Counted from the stretch's first letter, positions 10,448-20,321 are shown. The stretch is 64,000 nucleotides of DNA from an uncultured Bacilli bacterium (GCA_934167695.1 CAKPLP010000005.1:25721-89720), one strand, 5' to 3'. Notes: generated from the letters alone by a model not told the origin. Numbers and translations: made by a program.

Positions 10448-11809
10448 CTATTCAATATCCTTTTTTAATTTTTCTATAATATTAGCCAAATCTTTATTAA
10501 CTTTTATCTCATTTTCTATTTTCTCTACAGAATGCATTACAGTAGAATGATCTTTTCCACCAAATTCTGTTCCAATCTTAGGAAATGATTCATTAGTCAT
10601 GCATCTACATAAGTACATCGCAATCTGTCTTGGAAAAGCAATATTCGAACTTCTTTTTTTACTTCTAATATCTTCAACACTTATTTGGAAGAATTCAGCT
10701 ACAACCTTTTGAATTCTATGAACATCATTTTTTTCACTAATTCCTTTACTAATAAAGTCTTTTAATGCCTCAATAGCTAAATTTAAAGTAATTGCAGACC
10801 CTCCCATGATAGCAGAATATGCAACAAGTCTTGTAATAGAACCCTCTAATTGTCTAACATCATTACCCATATTAGAAGCAATATATTCTATAACATCTTC
10901 TGGTATTTCCTTTTCAAAATTACCTGCAATTATTTTTCTTTTTATAATTTCTACTCTTAAATTGAAATCCGGTGGAAAAATATTAACTGTCAATCCCCAA
11001 CAAAACCTTGTTCTTAAACGATCTTCCAATAACTTTAAATCATCTGGAGATCTATCTGATGATATAATAATTTGCTTAGAATCACTATATAATGTATTAA
11101 AAGTATGGAAAAATTCCTGTTGAGTCTGAGTAGCTCCACCTAAAAATTGAATATCATCAATAATTAATACATCAACATTTCTATATTTATTTTTAAAGAA
11201 ATCTACATAGTTGAAATTTGTTCCATTACTATCCTTTTTATTTATACCAATAAAATCCTGAATAAATTGATCACTTGTAACATATAAAACTCTTTTATTA
11301 GAATTAGCAATTATATAATTACCAATAGCATGCATTAAATGAGTTTTTCCAAGACCACTATTACCATATATAAATAATGGATTATACATTTTTCCGGGAT
11401 TCTCAGCTACAGACAATGCTGCAGCCTGTGCAAACTTATTACTATTACCAACAATAAAATTTTCAAATGTATATTTTGTATTTAAATTACTTTGTTCTTT
11501 ATTATTATGGGGAACTCCACTAGGAATATCTTCTACCTTAGTTTTTTTATTCTCTTCCTTAATTTCTTCCTCTAAAACAAATTCCAGCTCAAAATTTGTA
11601 CCAGTAATATTATTTAATATATATTTAATTTTTTCTTCATAATTATCAGATAAATGTTTCTTATGAATAGGCATAGGTACAACAATAACAGCTTTTCCAT
11701 CTTCTAATTTATATAATTTCGTATCTGCAAACCAAGTATCGTATGCAAGAGAGGAAAGTTCTTCTTTAATTTGTTTTAAAAAATTGGTCCAAAGGACCCC
11801 CATATTCAT
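10448..11809 (-). CDS. dnaA: Chromosomal replication initiator DnaA
   Basis: Binds DnaA boxes and melts oriC in an ATP-dependent manner. Domain I is at the N-terminus (residues 1-80). A short linker is followed by the AAA+ domain with Walker A GNSGLGKTHLMHAIG and Walker B VLIIDDIQFL. The C-terminal domain IV carries the DNA-binding signature GGKDHSTVMHS. The start was set at 11809 (MNMGVLWTNF) because GAGGGGAG lies eight bases upstream; the open frame extends to 11902 but that part is low-complexity and covers DnaA boxes. The resulting 453 residues is the usual length. Confidence 0.97.
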   Translation of the reverse strand: MNMGVLWTNFLKQIKEELSSLAYDTWFADTKLYKLEDGKAVIVVPMPIHKKHLSDNYEEKIKYILNNITGTNFELEFVLEEEIKEENKKTKVEDIPSGVPHNNKEQSNLNTKYTFENFIVGNSNKFAQAAALSVAENPGKMYNPLFIYGNSGLGKTHLMHAIGNYIIANSNKRVLYVTSDQFIQDFIGINKKDSNGTNFNYVDFFKNKYRNVDVLIIDDIQFLGGATQTQQEFFHTFNTLYSDSKQIIISSDRSPDDLKLLEDRLRTRFCWGLTVNIFPPDFNLRVEIIKRKIIAGNFEKEIPEDVIEYIASNMGNDVRQLEGSITRLVAYSAIMGGSAITLNLAIEALKDFISKGISEKNDVHRIQKVVAEFFQISVEDIRSKKRSSNIAFPRQIAMYLCRCMTNESFPKIGTEFGGKDHSTVMHSVEKIENEIKVNKDLANIIEKLKKDIE

Positions 11810-12100
11810 TTGACCATCTCCCCTCGAGCAATTTGTACAACAATTATAATAAAACATATTGTGGAAAAAATAAACAAAAAAATAACAATTTTTTTTCTCC
11901 ACAACATTTCCACAGTTTTTTCCACATCCGAATGTTATATTCTATAATGATAAAAATCACTTTTCCACATTTTCCACAATTTTTTTATTAACAAGTTTAA
12001 AAAAGATATTCACAGCAATGTTAATTCTGTGGAAAAAGAAAAATAATCACAAAAATTAATAAATAAAAAGAATAAATTTTCTCGATAATAAAACTTTTAT
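11810..12100. other. Origin of replication oriC
   Basis: Between divergent dnaA and rpmH lie many DnaA-box-type motifs: TTTTCTCCACAA, ATTTCCACAG, TTTTTCCACAT, CTTTTCCACAT and TTTTCCACAA between 11890 and 11985, then TATTCACAG and TTCTGTGGAAAAA at 12008-12036. An almost pure AT tract (about 12040-12100) is a plausible unwinding element. Coding strand flips here: genes to the left are on the minus strand and genes to the right mostly on the plus strand, as expected for leading-strand bias around an origin. Confidence 0.88.
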
Positions 12101-12130
12101 TTGACAAATAAAACTTTTATCCATTATAAT
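12101..12130 (+). promoter_or_regulatory. Promoter of rpmH
   Basis: TTGACA, an 18-bp spacer and TATAAT. A direct repeat AATAAAACTTTTAT overlaps the -35 region on both sides. Confidence 0.8.
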
Positions 12131-12161
12131 AAGGGAGATTTATGTCTGGAGGTGGAAATTT

Positions 12162-12284
12162 ATGAAGAGAACTTATCAACCAAATAATCGTAAAAAAGCT
12201 AAAAAATTAGGCTTCTTTGCTCGTAAAAAAACAAATATTTTAAATCGTCGTCGTCGCAAAGGTCGTAAAAATCTTTGTAAATAA
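12162..12284 (+). CDS. rpmH: 50S ribosomal protein L34
   Basis: A 40-residue, highly basic protein starting MKRTYQPNNRKKAKKLGFFA and ending RRRRKGRKNLCK, the standard L34 pattern. The start follows GGAGG at a good distance. It is the first gene of the conserved rpmH-rnpA-yidC-jag operon to the right of the origin. Confidence 0.96.
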   Translation: MKRTYQPNNRKKAKKLGFFARKKTNILNRRRRKGRKNLCK

Positions 12285-12285
12285 T

Positions 12286-12314
12286 ACCACCGTTTTTTAA
12301 ACAGTGGTTTTTTA
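12286..12314 (+). terminator. Attenuator or terminator after rpmH
   Basis: ACCAC ... GTGGT stem with T-rich loop and a T6 tail. It would let L34 be made in excess over RNase P protein. Confidence 0.6.
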
Positions 12315-12334
12315 AATTAAAAGAAGGAATAAAT

Positions 12335-12664
12335 ATGAGAAAATTATATATAGTAAAAACAAAAGAAGAATTTAATGACTTAATAAATAATGGCTCATGT
12401 AAAAAAAATAAATATTTTGTAGTATATTCAAAATCCAATAATTTAAAATATGATCGCTTTGGTTTTTCAGTAGGAAAAAAAATTGGAAATGCTGTAGTTC
12501 GTAATAAATATAAAAGGAAAATGAGAAGTATCATAGATATTTATAGAAAAGACTATCTTAATTGTAAAGATTATATTATAATATTAAGAAGTAGAGCATT
12601 AAATCTAAATTATCAGGAATTAAAGAATGAATTAATATCTCTACTTGATGTGAGGGAGAAATAA
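12335..12664 (+). CDS. rnpA: Ribonuclease P protein component
   Basis: Protein cofactor of RNase P, which matures tRNA 5' ends. The basic RNR-type motif is present as GKKIGNAVVRNKYKRKMR, the family signature, and the length of 109 residues is normal. It starts after AAGAAGG, and its stop overlaps the yidC start (TAATG), so the two are translationally coupled. Confidence 0.95.
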   Translation: MRKLYIVKTKEEFNDLINNGSCKKNKYFVVYSKSNNLKYDRFGFSVGKKIGNAVVRNKYKRKMRSIIDIYRKDYLNCKDYIIILRSRALNLNYQELKNELISLLDVREK

Positions 12665-13608
12665 TGAAAAAAAACAAAAATACTAACAGAAAAAAAATAC
12701 TTATTTTAATATTGTTAATAATAACATTAACCACAGGATGTACAAAAACATTAGTAGATAAAAATAAAAAAGCAGTAATAAATAAACAAACTGGTCAAAA
12801 TTTAACAGCGAACATTTTATGTAAACCAACTGCAAAAGAAACAATAAAACAATATAAAAAAAACAAGGTAAATATAGATAAGTTACCAGATTGTGAAAAT
12901 TTTAAAATTAATTCAGGAAAATATGAAGGATTGTGGACTACAATTCTTGTAAAGCCATTAGCATATGTAATTTTACAATTAGGAAAATTAACTAAAAATT
13001 ATGCACTAGCATTAGTATTAATAACAATTATTATTAGACTAATAAGTTATCCGTTTACCAAAAAGGCAGCTATGCAATCAGAATTAATGAAAAAGGCTCA
13101 ACCAGAAATGCAAAAAATTCAAAAGAAATATGCTGGTAAACAAGATGAAGAATCTATGATGAAACAAAGCCAAGAAATGATGATGATTTATAAAAAATAC
13201 AATATTAGTCCATTAGCAGGTTGTTTATTTTCCTTTATTCAATTACCATTATTTATAGCTTTTTATGAAGCCGTTCAACGTTTTCCAGCTATATTTGAAG
13301 ATCAATTTATAGGAATTCAATTAGGTACAACTCCAAGTGTTGGTATAACAACATCAACATTTTATATCTATATAATAATAATGCTTCTAATCTCTTTAAC
13401 TACAATTTATTCATTTAAAATGAATATGTCAGGACAAACATTAGATCCTACAATGAAAAACATGCCAATATATATGAGTATTATGATCATAATAACAGCA
13501 TTATTTATGCCTTCTGCACTTTGTATTTATTGGATTGTTAATAACTTATGTACAATATTACAAAATATAATAGTAAAAAAACATATAGATCAATTAAAAA
13601 GGAGTTAA
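12664..13608 (+). CDS. yidC: Membrane protein insertase YidC (lipoprotein type)
   Basis: Inserts and folds membrane proteins alone or with Sec. The N-terminus has a lipoprotein signal with lipobox LTTGC (Cys at about residue 26). Five hydrophobic segments follow. The cytoplasmic loop MKKAQPEMQKIQKKYAGK lies between the first two, and the hallmark SPLAGCLFSFIQLPLFIAFY is present. The length of 314 residues and the position next to jag fit the SpoIIIJ type of Firmicutes. In sporulating relatives this protein also supports forespore development. Confidence 0.95.
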   Translation: MKKNKNTNRKKILILILLIITLTTGCTKTLVDKNKKAVINKQTGQNLTANILCKPTAKETIKQYKKNKVNIDKLPDCENFKINSGKYEGLWTTILVKPLAYVILQLGKLTKNYALALVLITIIIRLISYPFTKKAAMQSELMKKAQPEMQKIQKKYAGKQDEESMMKQSQEMMMIYKKYNISPLAGCLFSFIQLPLFIAFYEAVQRFPAIFEDQFIGIQLGTTPSVGITTSTFYIYIIIMLLISLTTIYSFKMNMSGQTLDPTMKNMPIYMSIMIIITALFMPSALCIYWIVNNLCTILQNIIVKKHIDQLKRS

Positions 13609-13612
13609 TAAT

Positions 13613-14221
13613 ATGGAGTCATATACATTTAGTGCTGATACCAAATTAGAAGCAATAAATCAAGCAAAGAAAACATTAGTAGAAACAGAAAATAATTTAA
13701 TTATAAAAGAAATAGAAAATTCTAATAATAGTCAAGATGTAACAATAAAAGTTATAGAAAAAAGAGAAGTAATAAACTTTATTAAAGATTATATAAAAAA
13801 ACTTCTAATTAATATAGGTTATAATGAAATAAATATAGAAGTTCAAAATAAAGATACAACACCAATATTTACTATATATTCTGATAATGATTCACTTTTA
13901 ATAGGAAAATCAGGTAAAAATCTTCGTGCACTTCAAATAATAGTACAACAAGCTATAAAAAATGAGTTAGATGAGTCATTTAAATTTGTAATAAATATAA
14001 ATGATTATAAAGAAAAAAGAGAAAAATCATTAATTAAATTAGCTCATAATATTGCAACAGAAGTAAAAACAAGTAAGATATCAGCAAAATTAGACTCAAT
14101 GAACTCTTATGAAAGAAGAATAATTCACAATGCTTTATTACATAATAAAGATGTTTATACAGAAAGTGAAGGAGAAGAACCAAACCGCTATGTTGTAATA
14201 AAACCAAAGGAGGACAAATAG
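13613..14221 (+). CDS. jag: RNA-binding protein KhpB/Jag
   Basis: SpoIIIJ-associated RNA-binding protein with three parts. A Jag-N domain occupies residues 1-50 (MESYTFSADTKLEAINQAKK). A KH domain follows (LLIGKSGKNLRALQIIVQQA). The C-terminal R3H domain has MNSYERRIIHNALLHNKDV in place of the usual RRIVH core. The length is 202 residues. It lies 4 bp after yidC with an AAAAGGAG ribosome-binding site. In other Firmicutes KhpB partners with KhpA in post-transcriptional control. Confidence 0.92.
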   Translation: MESYTFSADTKLEAINQAKKTLVETENNLIIKEIENSNNSQDVTIKVIEKREVINFIKDYIKKLLINIGYNEINIEVQNKDTTPIFTIYSDNDSLLIGKSGKNLRALQIIVQQAIKNELDESFKFVININDYKEKREKSLIKLAHNIATEVKTSKISAKLDSMNSYERRIIHNALLHNKDVYTESEGEEPNRYVVIKPKEDK

Positions 14222-14231
14222 TCCTTTTTAT

Positions 14232-14260
14232 TTGTCAATAATTCACTTTTATGGTATTAT
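14232..14260 (+). promoter_or_regulatory. Promoter of mnmE
   Basis: TTGTCA, a 17-bp spacer and TATTAT, 58 bp before the mnmE start. Confidence 0.65.
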
Positions 14261-14318
14261 AGTCACGACTTAACATTATACTTTATAGTCAAAATATTAA
14301 TAAAAAGAGGAATGAAAA

Positions 14319-15671
14319 ATGAATGATACAATAGCTGCAATATCAACAGCCTTGGGAATAGGAGCCATTTCTATAGTAAGAATGAGTGGAAAAGATGCAA
14401 TTTCAATAGCAAATAAAGTTTTTAGTAAAGATTTAGAAAAAGTATCCACTCATACAATAAATTATGGATTTATTAAAGAAAATGACGAAATAATCGATGA
14501 AGTATTAGTTTCAGTAATGAAAGCTCCACATACTTACACAACAGAAGATGTAATAGAAATAAACTGTCATGGTGGTATAACAACGACAAATAAAATTCTA
14601 GAAATACTCTTAAAAAATGGTGCTCGTCTAGCACAACCGGGGGAATTCACCAAAAGAGCATTCTTAAATGGAAGAATAGATCTGACAAAATCAGAAGCTG
14701 TAATGGATTTATTAGAAAGTAAAACAGAAACTGCTAGAAAATTAGCAATAAATTCTCTTCAAGGAAAAACAGCTTTATTAGTAGATAATTTTAGAGATAA
14801 GATAAAACAGTTAATATCATCAATAGAAGTAAATATAGATTATCCGGAATATTATGATATAGAAGTTATTACACTAGATAAAGTAAAACAAGAAACAACA
14901 AAAATGAAAAAAGAATTAGAAAATATAATTAAAGAAAGTGAAAATAGTAAAATAATTAAAAATGGAATAGATACTTTAATAATAGGAAGACCTAATGTTG
15001 GAAAAAGTAGTATTTTAAATAAATTCCTTGATGAAGATAAAGCAATAGTTACAGATATCGCAGGAACAACAAGAGACATTGTAGAAGGCCAAGTAATGCT
15101 CGATAATATTATTTTAAATATTATAGATACAGCAGGTATAAGACAAACAAATGATAAAGTAGAAAAAATAGGTGTAGAAAAAAGTCTATCCCTTATAGAT
15201 AATGCTGATTTAGTAATTGTAGTTTTAAATAGTAATGAAGAATTAACTAATGAAGATATAAATTTATTAGAAAAAACTAAAAATAAAAATACTATAATTG
15301 TTCTTAATAAAAATGACTTAGAAAGAAAAATAGAATTAGACAAATTAGACGGATATAACTTAGTTAGTACAAATACCAATAATTTAGAAGGAATAAATAG
15401 TCTAAAAGAAAAGATAAAAGAAATGTTTAATTTAGAACAAATATCTACTAAAGACTATAATTATCTTACTAACGTAAGACAAATATCACTTGCAAAAAAT
15501 GCTTATCAAAAACTAATAGATGTAGAAAAAGCTTTAAATGAAAATTTACCAGTAGATATGATTGAAATAGATTTGAGAGATTGTTTTGATATTCTTGGTG
15601 AAATAACTGGTAAGACATACAGTGATGAAATAATTGATAACCTTTTTGAAAGATTCTGTGTAGGAAAGTAG
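14319..15671 (+). CDS. mnmE: tRNA modification GTPase MnmE
   Basis: Works with MnmG to place cmnm5 groups on U34 of tRNAs. It has the N-terminal formyl-THF-binding domain (TIAAISTALGIGAISIVRMSG) and a central G domain with GRPNVGKSS (G1), DIAGTTRD (G2), DTAG (G3) and NKND (G4). The C-terminus FERFCVGK carries the essential Cys of the CxGK motif. The length of 450 residues is normal. Its partner mnmG follows after one intervening gene. Confidence 0.97.
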   Translation: MNDTIAAISTALGIGAISIVRMSGKDAISIANKVFSKDLEKVSTHTINYGFIKENDEIIDEVLVSVMKAPHTYTTEDVIEINCHGGITTTNKILEILLKNGARLAQPGEFTKRAFLNGRIDLTKSEAVMDLLESKTETARKLAINSLQGKTALLVDNFRDKIKQLISSIEVNIDYPEYYDIEVITLDKVKQETTKMKKELENIIKESENSKIIKNGIDTLIIGRPNVGKSSILNKFLDEDKAIVTDIAGTTRDIVEGQVMLDNIILNIIDTAGIRQTNDKVEKIGVEKSLSLIDNADLVIVVLNSNEELTNEDINLLEKTKNKNTIIVLNKNDLERKIELDKLDGYNLVSTNTNNLEGINSLKEKIKEMFNLEQISTKDYNYLTNVRQISLAKNAYQKLIDVEKALNENLPVDMIEIDLRDCFDILGEITGKTYSDEIIDNLFERFCVGK

Positions 15672-15678
15672 GAATAGT

Positions 15679-16161
15679 ATGAAAATAGCAGTTATAGAAC
15701 ATTTAAAAGAAGATAAAAATAAAGATACTTTTAATAGAAAACTATATTTAAGTAGTTATTTTCAAGAGATATTTGCAAATTTAGATATATTATGGATTCC
15801 TATTGTTTCAGAAAAATTTACTGAAGAAATTTGTGATATCTGTGATGGATTGTTAGTAACAGGAAGTGCTAATGATGTTCATCCAAAGTATTATAATGAA
15901 AAAGTATTAGCTGGAAAAGAATATAAATATGATGAATTTCCAACAGTAAAAAAAGCAATAAAATTATTTAATAAAAGGAACAAACCAATATTAGGTATTT
16001 GTGCTGGAATACAAGAAATAAATGTAGTATTTGGTGGTTCATTAAATCAAGAAATTGAAAGAGAAAATATTTTTGCAGTTCAGTGGCATCCAGAAGTTTC
16101 TAATGATATGAATTTATTCAAAAAATTCATTGATTTGTGCAAGAAAAAGCAACAAAATTAA
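15679..16161 (+). CDS. Class I glutamine amidotransferase-like (PuuD/peptidase C26 type), internally shortened
   Basis: Related to gamma-glutamyl-GABA hydrolases. The nucleophile elbow GICAGIQ (Cys108) and the dyad VQWHPE (His137, Glu139) are present, as is [16 protein letters not shown]. At 160 residues it is about 80 shorter than the family. GGSLNQEIE runs straight into [12 protein letters not shown], so the segment normally between them (the NSFHHQ region) is missing in frame. The triad residues survive, but the fold is probably compromised. It is wedged between mnmE and mnmG. It could be a decaying gene or a minimised enzyme. Confidence 0.75.
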   Translation: MKIAVIEHLKEDKNKDTFNRKLYLSSYFQEIFANLDILWIPIVSEKFTEEICDICDGLLVTGSANDVHPKYYNEKVLAGKEYKYDEFPTVKKAIKLFNKRNKPILGICAGIQEINVVFGGSLNQEIERENIFAVQWHPEVSNDMNLFKKFIDLCKKKQQN

Positions 16162-16183
16162 AATAAAATGTGGTGGTGATAAA

Positions 16184-18064
16184 ATGAAATATGAAATAAT
16201 AGTAGTCGGTGGAGGTCATGCAGGATGTGAAGCAGCTCTAGCAGCAGCAAGAAAAAATCATAAAACTCTTCTAATAACAGGAAATATAAATAATATTGCA
16301 GATATGCCTTGTAATCCATCAATCGGAGGACCAGCTAAAGGAATAATCGTAAGAGAAATAGATGCCCTAGGTGGAGAAATGGGAAGAAACGCTGATAAAG
16401 CAACTCTCCAAATAAAATTGTTAAATACAAAAAAAGGACCAGCAGTTCAAGCATTAAGGGCTCAAGCTGATAAAGTAATTTATCCTAAGGAAATGTTAAA
16501 AACATTAAAAAACACAAAAAATTTAACAATAATTGAATCCCTTGTTGAGCATTTAATAGTAGAAAATAAAAAAATAAAAGGTGTTATTTTAGAGGATGGA
16601 ACTAAAATAAAGGCGGATGCAGTAATATTAACAACAGGTACATATTTAAAAGGAATGATACTAGTAGGAAGTAAAAAAACAAGTGGAGGCCCACATGGAG
16701 AAAGGCCTAGTAAGTATTTAAGTGAAGATTTAGAAAAATTAGGTTTTAAAATTTTACGCTTAAAGACCGGAACTCCTCAAAGAATAGATAAAACAACTAT
16801 AGATTACAGTAAAACATCAATAGAACAAGGAGATAAAAAAACTCATACATTTTCATTTGATAATATTGCCTATTATGATGTAAATAATCAAATTCCATGT
16901 CACTTAATATATACAACAAAAAAAACTCACGAAATAATAAAACAAAATCTTGAAAAATCAAGTATGTATGGAGGTTATGTAGAAGGTGTTGGTCCTAGAT
17001 ATTGTCCATCTATTGAAGATAAAGTAGTTCGTTTTGCAGATAAAGAACGTCATCAATTATTTTTAGAACCAGAAAGTAATGATGAAAATAATCCAGATTA
17101 TGGAAACACAATATATCTTCAAGGATTTTCAACAAGTATGCCTTATGACATTCAAGAAGAAATGGTTCACTCTCTTCCCGGATTAGAACATGCAAAAATA
17201 TTAAAATATGCTTATGCAATCGAATATGATGCAATCGATGCTAGGGATTTAAAACAAAGTTTGGAAACAAAAATTATAGAGAATCTTTATACCGCAGGTC
17301 AAATAAATGGTACAAGTGGATATGAAGAAGCCGCAGGTCAAGGGCTTATCGCTGGAATAAATGCAGCTTTAAAATTAGAACAAAAGCCACCATTAGTTTT
17401 AAAAAGAAATGAAGCATACATTGGAGTATTAATTGATGATCTAATAACAAAGGGAATTAAAGATCCTTATAGAATGCTTACATCTCGTGCTGAATACCGT
17501 TTACTTTTAAGAAATGATAATGCAGATATCAGATTAAGAAAATATGGACATGATATTGGATTAATATCAGATGAAAAATACAATCTATTTAAACAAAAAT
17601 TAGAGGATATTGACAGTTTATATAAAGTATTAAAAGAAAATAAAATAACACCAACAAAAGATACTAACTCTTACTTAGAAAGCATTAAAACAGCACCATT
17701 AAAAGATGGCATTACATTGTATGATTTATTAAAAAGACCTGAAATAACTATGAAAAATGTAGAACATTTTTTACAAATAGATTATTCTGATGAAGTAAAA
17801 GAACAAGTAGAAATAAATATTAGGTACGGTGGATATATAAAGAAAGCAAATTTAGATGCAGAAAAAATGCTAGCATTAGAAAATAAAGAAATACCATCAA
17901 ATATTGATTATAATAAAATACCGAATATTGCCAGTGAAGCACGTGAAAAGCTAAATAAAATTCATCCAACATCAATAGGTCAAGCAAGCAGAATAAGTGG
18001 AGTTAACCCAGCAGATATTTCCATTTTAATGGTATATTTAAGAAGGTGTGGAAATAATGAGTGA
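16184..18064 (+). CDS. mnmG: tRNA uridine 5-carboxymethylaminomethyl modification enzyme MnmG
   Basis: FAD-dependent partner of MnmE. The dinucleotide-binding fold starts at [17 protein letters not shown]. Other family signatures are [39 protein letters not shown] and the C-terminal [16 protein letters not shown]. The start at 16184 ([11 protein letters not shown]) follows GGTGGTGAT; the longer frame begins inside the preceding gene. The length is 626 residues. Its stop TGA overlaps the start of rsmG. Confidence 0.97.
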   Translation: MKYEIIVVGGGHAGCEAALAAARKNHKTLLITGNINNIADMPCNPSIGGPAKGIIVREIDALGGEMGRNADKATLQIKLLNTKKGPAVQALRAQADKVIYPKEMLKTLKNTKNLTIIESLVEHLIVENKKIKGVILEDGTKIKADAVILTTGTYLKGMILVGSKKTSGGPHGERPSKYLSEDLEKLGFKILRLKTGTPQRIDKTTIDYSKTSIEQGDKKTHTFSFDNIAYYDVNNQIPCHLIYTTKKTHEIIKQNLEKSSMYGGYVEGVGPRYCPSIEDKVVRFADKERHQLFLEPESNDENNPDYGNTIYLQGFSTSMPYDIQEEMVHSLPGLEHAKILKYAYAIEYDAIDARDLKQSLETKIIENLYTAGQINGTSGYEEAAGQGLIAGINAALKLEQKPPLVLKRNEAYIGVLIDDLITKGIKDPYRMLTSRAEYRLLLRNDNADIRLRKYGHDIGLISDEKYNLFKQKLEDIDSLYKVLKENKITPTKDTNSYLESIKTAPLKDGITLYDLLKRPEITMKNVEHFLQIDYSDEVKEQVEINIRYGGYIKKANLDAEKMLALENKEIPSNIDYNKIPNIASEAREKLNKIHPTSIGQASRISGVNPADISILMVYLRRCGNNE

Positions 18065-18704
18065 AAAAGATTTTATAGAATCATTAAAAGAAATAAATAT
18101 TATTCCCACTGACACTCAGTTACTACAATTAAAAAAGTATTATAATTTATTAATAGAATGGAATCAAAAAATAAATTTAACTAGAATTACTAATGAAAAA
18201 GATGTTTACTTAAAACATTTTTATGATAGTTTAACTATTACAAAAGTAGTAGATTTAAATACCTGCACTACCCTATTAGATTTTGGAACAGGAGCAGGAT
18301 TTCCGGGAATGGTTTTAAAAATAATGTACCCTTCTTTAAAGATAACACTTATAGATTCATTAAAAAAAAGAACTATATTTTTAAATGAAGTAGTAAAAGA
18401 ACTAAACTTAAAAGATATTGAGGTTGTTCATTGTAGAATAGAAGATTATCCATTAAAAAAATTTGATATTATTACAACTAGAGCAGTTGCAAATTTATCT
18501 AAATTATTAGATTATACTCATAAATTAATAGATAATAATACTAAATTTATTCCATTAAAAGGTCATGTAGATGATGAAATAGAATTAGCTAAAACAAAAT
18601 TAAATAAATATAATTTACAAATAGTTACAAAAGAAGAATTCAACTTACCTGTAGAAAACAGTACAAGAACAATTTTAATTATAGAAAAAAAGAAAAATAA
18701 TTAA
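18057..18704 (+). CDS. rsmG: 16S rRNA (guanine527-N7)-methyltransferase
   Basis: SAM-dependent methyltransferase (GidB). It shows the N-terminal [18 protein letters not shown] and motif [33 protein letters not shown] matches the conserved RAVA region, and [11 protein letters not shown] is also present. The length is 215 residues from ATG 18057; an alternative GTG at 18048 would add three residues. It overlaps mnmG by eight bases, as expected in this conserved pair. Loss of this enzyme gives low-level streptomycin resistance in other species. Confidence 0.95.
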   Translation: MSEKDFIESLKEINIIPTDTQLLQLKKYYNLLIEWNQKINLTRITNEKDVYLKHFYDSLTITKVVDLNTCTTLLDFGTGAGFPGMVLKIMYPSLKITLIDSLKKRTIFLNEVVKELNLKDIEVVHCRIEDYPLKKFDIITTRAVANLSKLLDYTHKLIDNNTKFIPLKGHVDDEIELAKTKLNKYNLQIVTKEEFNLPVENSTRTILIIEKKKNN

Positions 18705-18720
18705 ATATATATTTTATTCT

Positions 18721-18744
18721 AAAGCATTAATAAAATGCTTTTTT
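18721..18744 (+). terminator. Terminator of rsmG
   Basis: AAAGCATT and AATGCTTT form a stem with loop AATAA, followed by T-rich sequence. Confidence 0.75.
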
Positions 18745-18746
18745 AC

Positions 18747-18776
18747 TTGAAACCAAATAATAATTAATGCTATAAT
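18747..18776 (+). promoter_or_regulatory. Promoter of noc
   Basis: TTGAAA, an 18-bp spacer and TATAAT, 39 bp before the start codon. Confidence 0.7.
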
Positions 18777-18814
18777 ATCGGTATAAAGATAAAGAATAAA
18801 AGGGAGGAAAAAAT

Positions 18815-20293
18815 ATGGACACTGATAAGGAAGTAATTTATCTACATTTAGATGATATAATACCAAATAGATTTCAGCCTCGTGAAGTATTTGATGAAAG
18901 AGCCCTAAAAGAACTAGCCGTTTCAATTAAAGAACATGGTGTAATTCAACCAATTATTGTACGTCAAATTAAATCTAATAATAAATATGAAATAATTGCA
19001 GGAGAAAGAAGATATAAGGCATCTGCATTAGCAGGACTAACAAAAATACCAGCAATTATTAGAAACTTAGATGATAAAGAAGCAGCAAAAGTTGCATTAC
19101 TAGAAAACTTACAAAGAAAAAATTTAAACCCTATAGAAGAAGCGCGAACATATCAAAAAATAATTGAATTAGATCAAATGACTCAAGAGGATTTAGCCAA
19201 AACGATGGGAAAAAGTCAATCAGCAGTAGCAAATAAATTAAGATTGTTGTCATTACCAGATGAAATTCAAAAATCTCTTTTAAAAGAGGAAATATCTGAA
19301 AGACATGCTAGAACTTTGCTAAACTTGGAAACCCCAGAAGAACAAAAGGAAATGTTAAAAAGAGTTATAAAAGAAAAAATGACAGTTAGAAAATTAGAAG
19401 AGGAAATAAAAAGAAAAAATATGCCAGAAGAAACTGAAAAAATAAAAGATCAAGAAGATTTACAATCAATAATAAATCCACAACCAGTTAAATTACAGTC
19501 TGAAAAGAGTTTTTTAATGGATCCTACTCCAATAGATAATAGTAGTGACAAAATAATAAATTATGGTGAAATAAATGATGAAGAAGAACAGGAAGAAGCC
19601 TCATCAACTGATGAACTTTCATCAAGTGCTGCAGAGCCTATAGATTTAGGAAAATTAAAATCCAGTTCTGTTGATATAGCGGATTATAATAGCATTAAAC
19701 AACAAGAAGATAATAAAACTGATGACTTAGATAGTCTATTAAATCTAAAAAATCCTGATAATAATCAAAAAGATAATAAATTCTTTACACCAGCACAAGA
19801 AGCATTGCGAGAAAGTGAAAACAATAAAGAAAATAAAGAAGATTATTTTTCAGCACCAGATTTAATGTCAATAGAATTACCAAATTCAAGTAGTAGTGCA
19901 CAATCTGGAAATACCTTTATGGATAAACCAAACATTCCGACAAATAAGTTTGATAGTTTAATTGATTTTGCAAATTCTTCTCCATCCCCTACTAAGTCAA
20001 ATAATAATCTAACAAGTCTTGATCAGACTTTATTCCAAAAACCAATCGATACAAAAATGGAAAATAATAATTCAAAGTCAAACAAATCACTAGGAATGGC
20101 TCTAATGACAGAAGCATACAATAGCAATACCAAAAATAAAGAAGAACAATATAATATTCAACAAATGGTAAATGCTATCAGAAAAACATTAGCAGATTTA
20201 GAAGCTCATGGCGCAAAAATAGATACAGATGAGATGAATTTTGAAAATCAATATCAAATATTAATAAAAATAGATAAGGACAGTAATTACTAA
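18815..20293 (+). CDS. noc: Noc-type nucleoid occlusion ParB-family protein with long disordered insert
   Basis: ParB/Noc proteins are CTP-dependent DNA clamps. Residues 1-105 form the ParB-type CTPase domain (PNRFQPRE, AGERRYKAS with the GERR motif at 63-66). Residues 106-200 form the helix-turn-helix domain. The four positions known to separate Noc from ParB read Gln135, Lys141, Ser146 and Arg163, of which Q, K and R are the Noc type. This matches the NBS palindromes at 297, 2000, 2246 and 2461. The C-terminal dimer region (about 448-492, VNAIRKTLADLEAHGAKI) resembles Noc. Between lies about 240 residues rich in Asn, Ser, Asp and Glu, apparently disordered and absent from B. subtilis Noc (about 280 residues in all). 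The N-terminal amphipathic membrane-targeting helix of Bacillus Noc is missing. Confidence 0.9.
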   Translation: MDTDKEVIYLHLDDIIPNRFQPREVFDERALKELAVSIKEHGVIQPIIVRQIKSNNKYEIIAGERRYKASALAGLTKIPAIIRNLDDKEAAKVALLENLQRKNLNPIEEARTYQKIIELDQMTQEDLAKTMGKSQSAVANKLRLLSLPDEIQKSLLKEEISERHARTLLNLETPEEQKEMLKRVIKEKMTVRKLEEEIKRKNMPEETEKIKDQEDLQSIINPQPVKLQSEKSFLMDPTPIDNSSDKIINYGEINDEEEQEEASSTDELSSSAAEPIDLGKLKSSSVDIADYNSIKQQEDNKTDDLDSLLNLKNPDNNQKDNKFFTPAQEALRESENNKENKEDYFSAPDLMSIELPNSSSSAQSGNTFMDKPNIPTNKFDSLIDFANSSPSPTKSNNNLTSLDQTLFQKPIDTKMENNNSKSNKSLGMALMTEAYNSNTKNKEEQYNIQQMVNAIRKTLADLEAHGAKIDTDEMNFENQYQILIKIDKDSNY

Positions 20294-20321
20294 GGCATAA
20301 ATAAGTTATGCCTTTTCTTTT
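20292..20321 (+). terminator. Terminator of noc
   Basis: AAGGCATAA and TTATGCCTT form a perfect 9-bp stem with a five-base loop, followed by TTCTTTT. Confidence 0.85.

Noticed and set aside
11810..11902. Longer N-terminus of DnaA (31 extra residues).
   Set aside because: The extension is Phe/Tyr/Cys-rich, unlike DnaA, covers DnaA boxes, and a good ribosome-binding site serves the start at 11809.
12199..12534. A 111-codon frame antisense to rpmH/rnpA.
   Set aside because: It overlaps two certain genes on the other strand, is rich in Phe/Leu from AT bias, and has no ribosome-binding site.
14852..15379. A 175-codon frame antisense to mnmE.
   Set aside because: It is a shadow of a strongly conserved gene, with low-complexity hydrophobic composition.
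17938..17952. CACGTGAAAAGC in mnmG as a parS half-site.
   Set aside because: Only one arm matches; there is no dyad.
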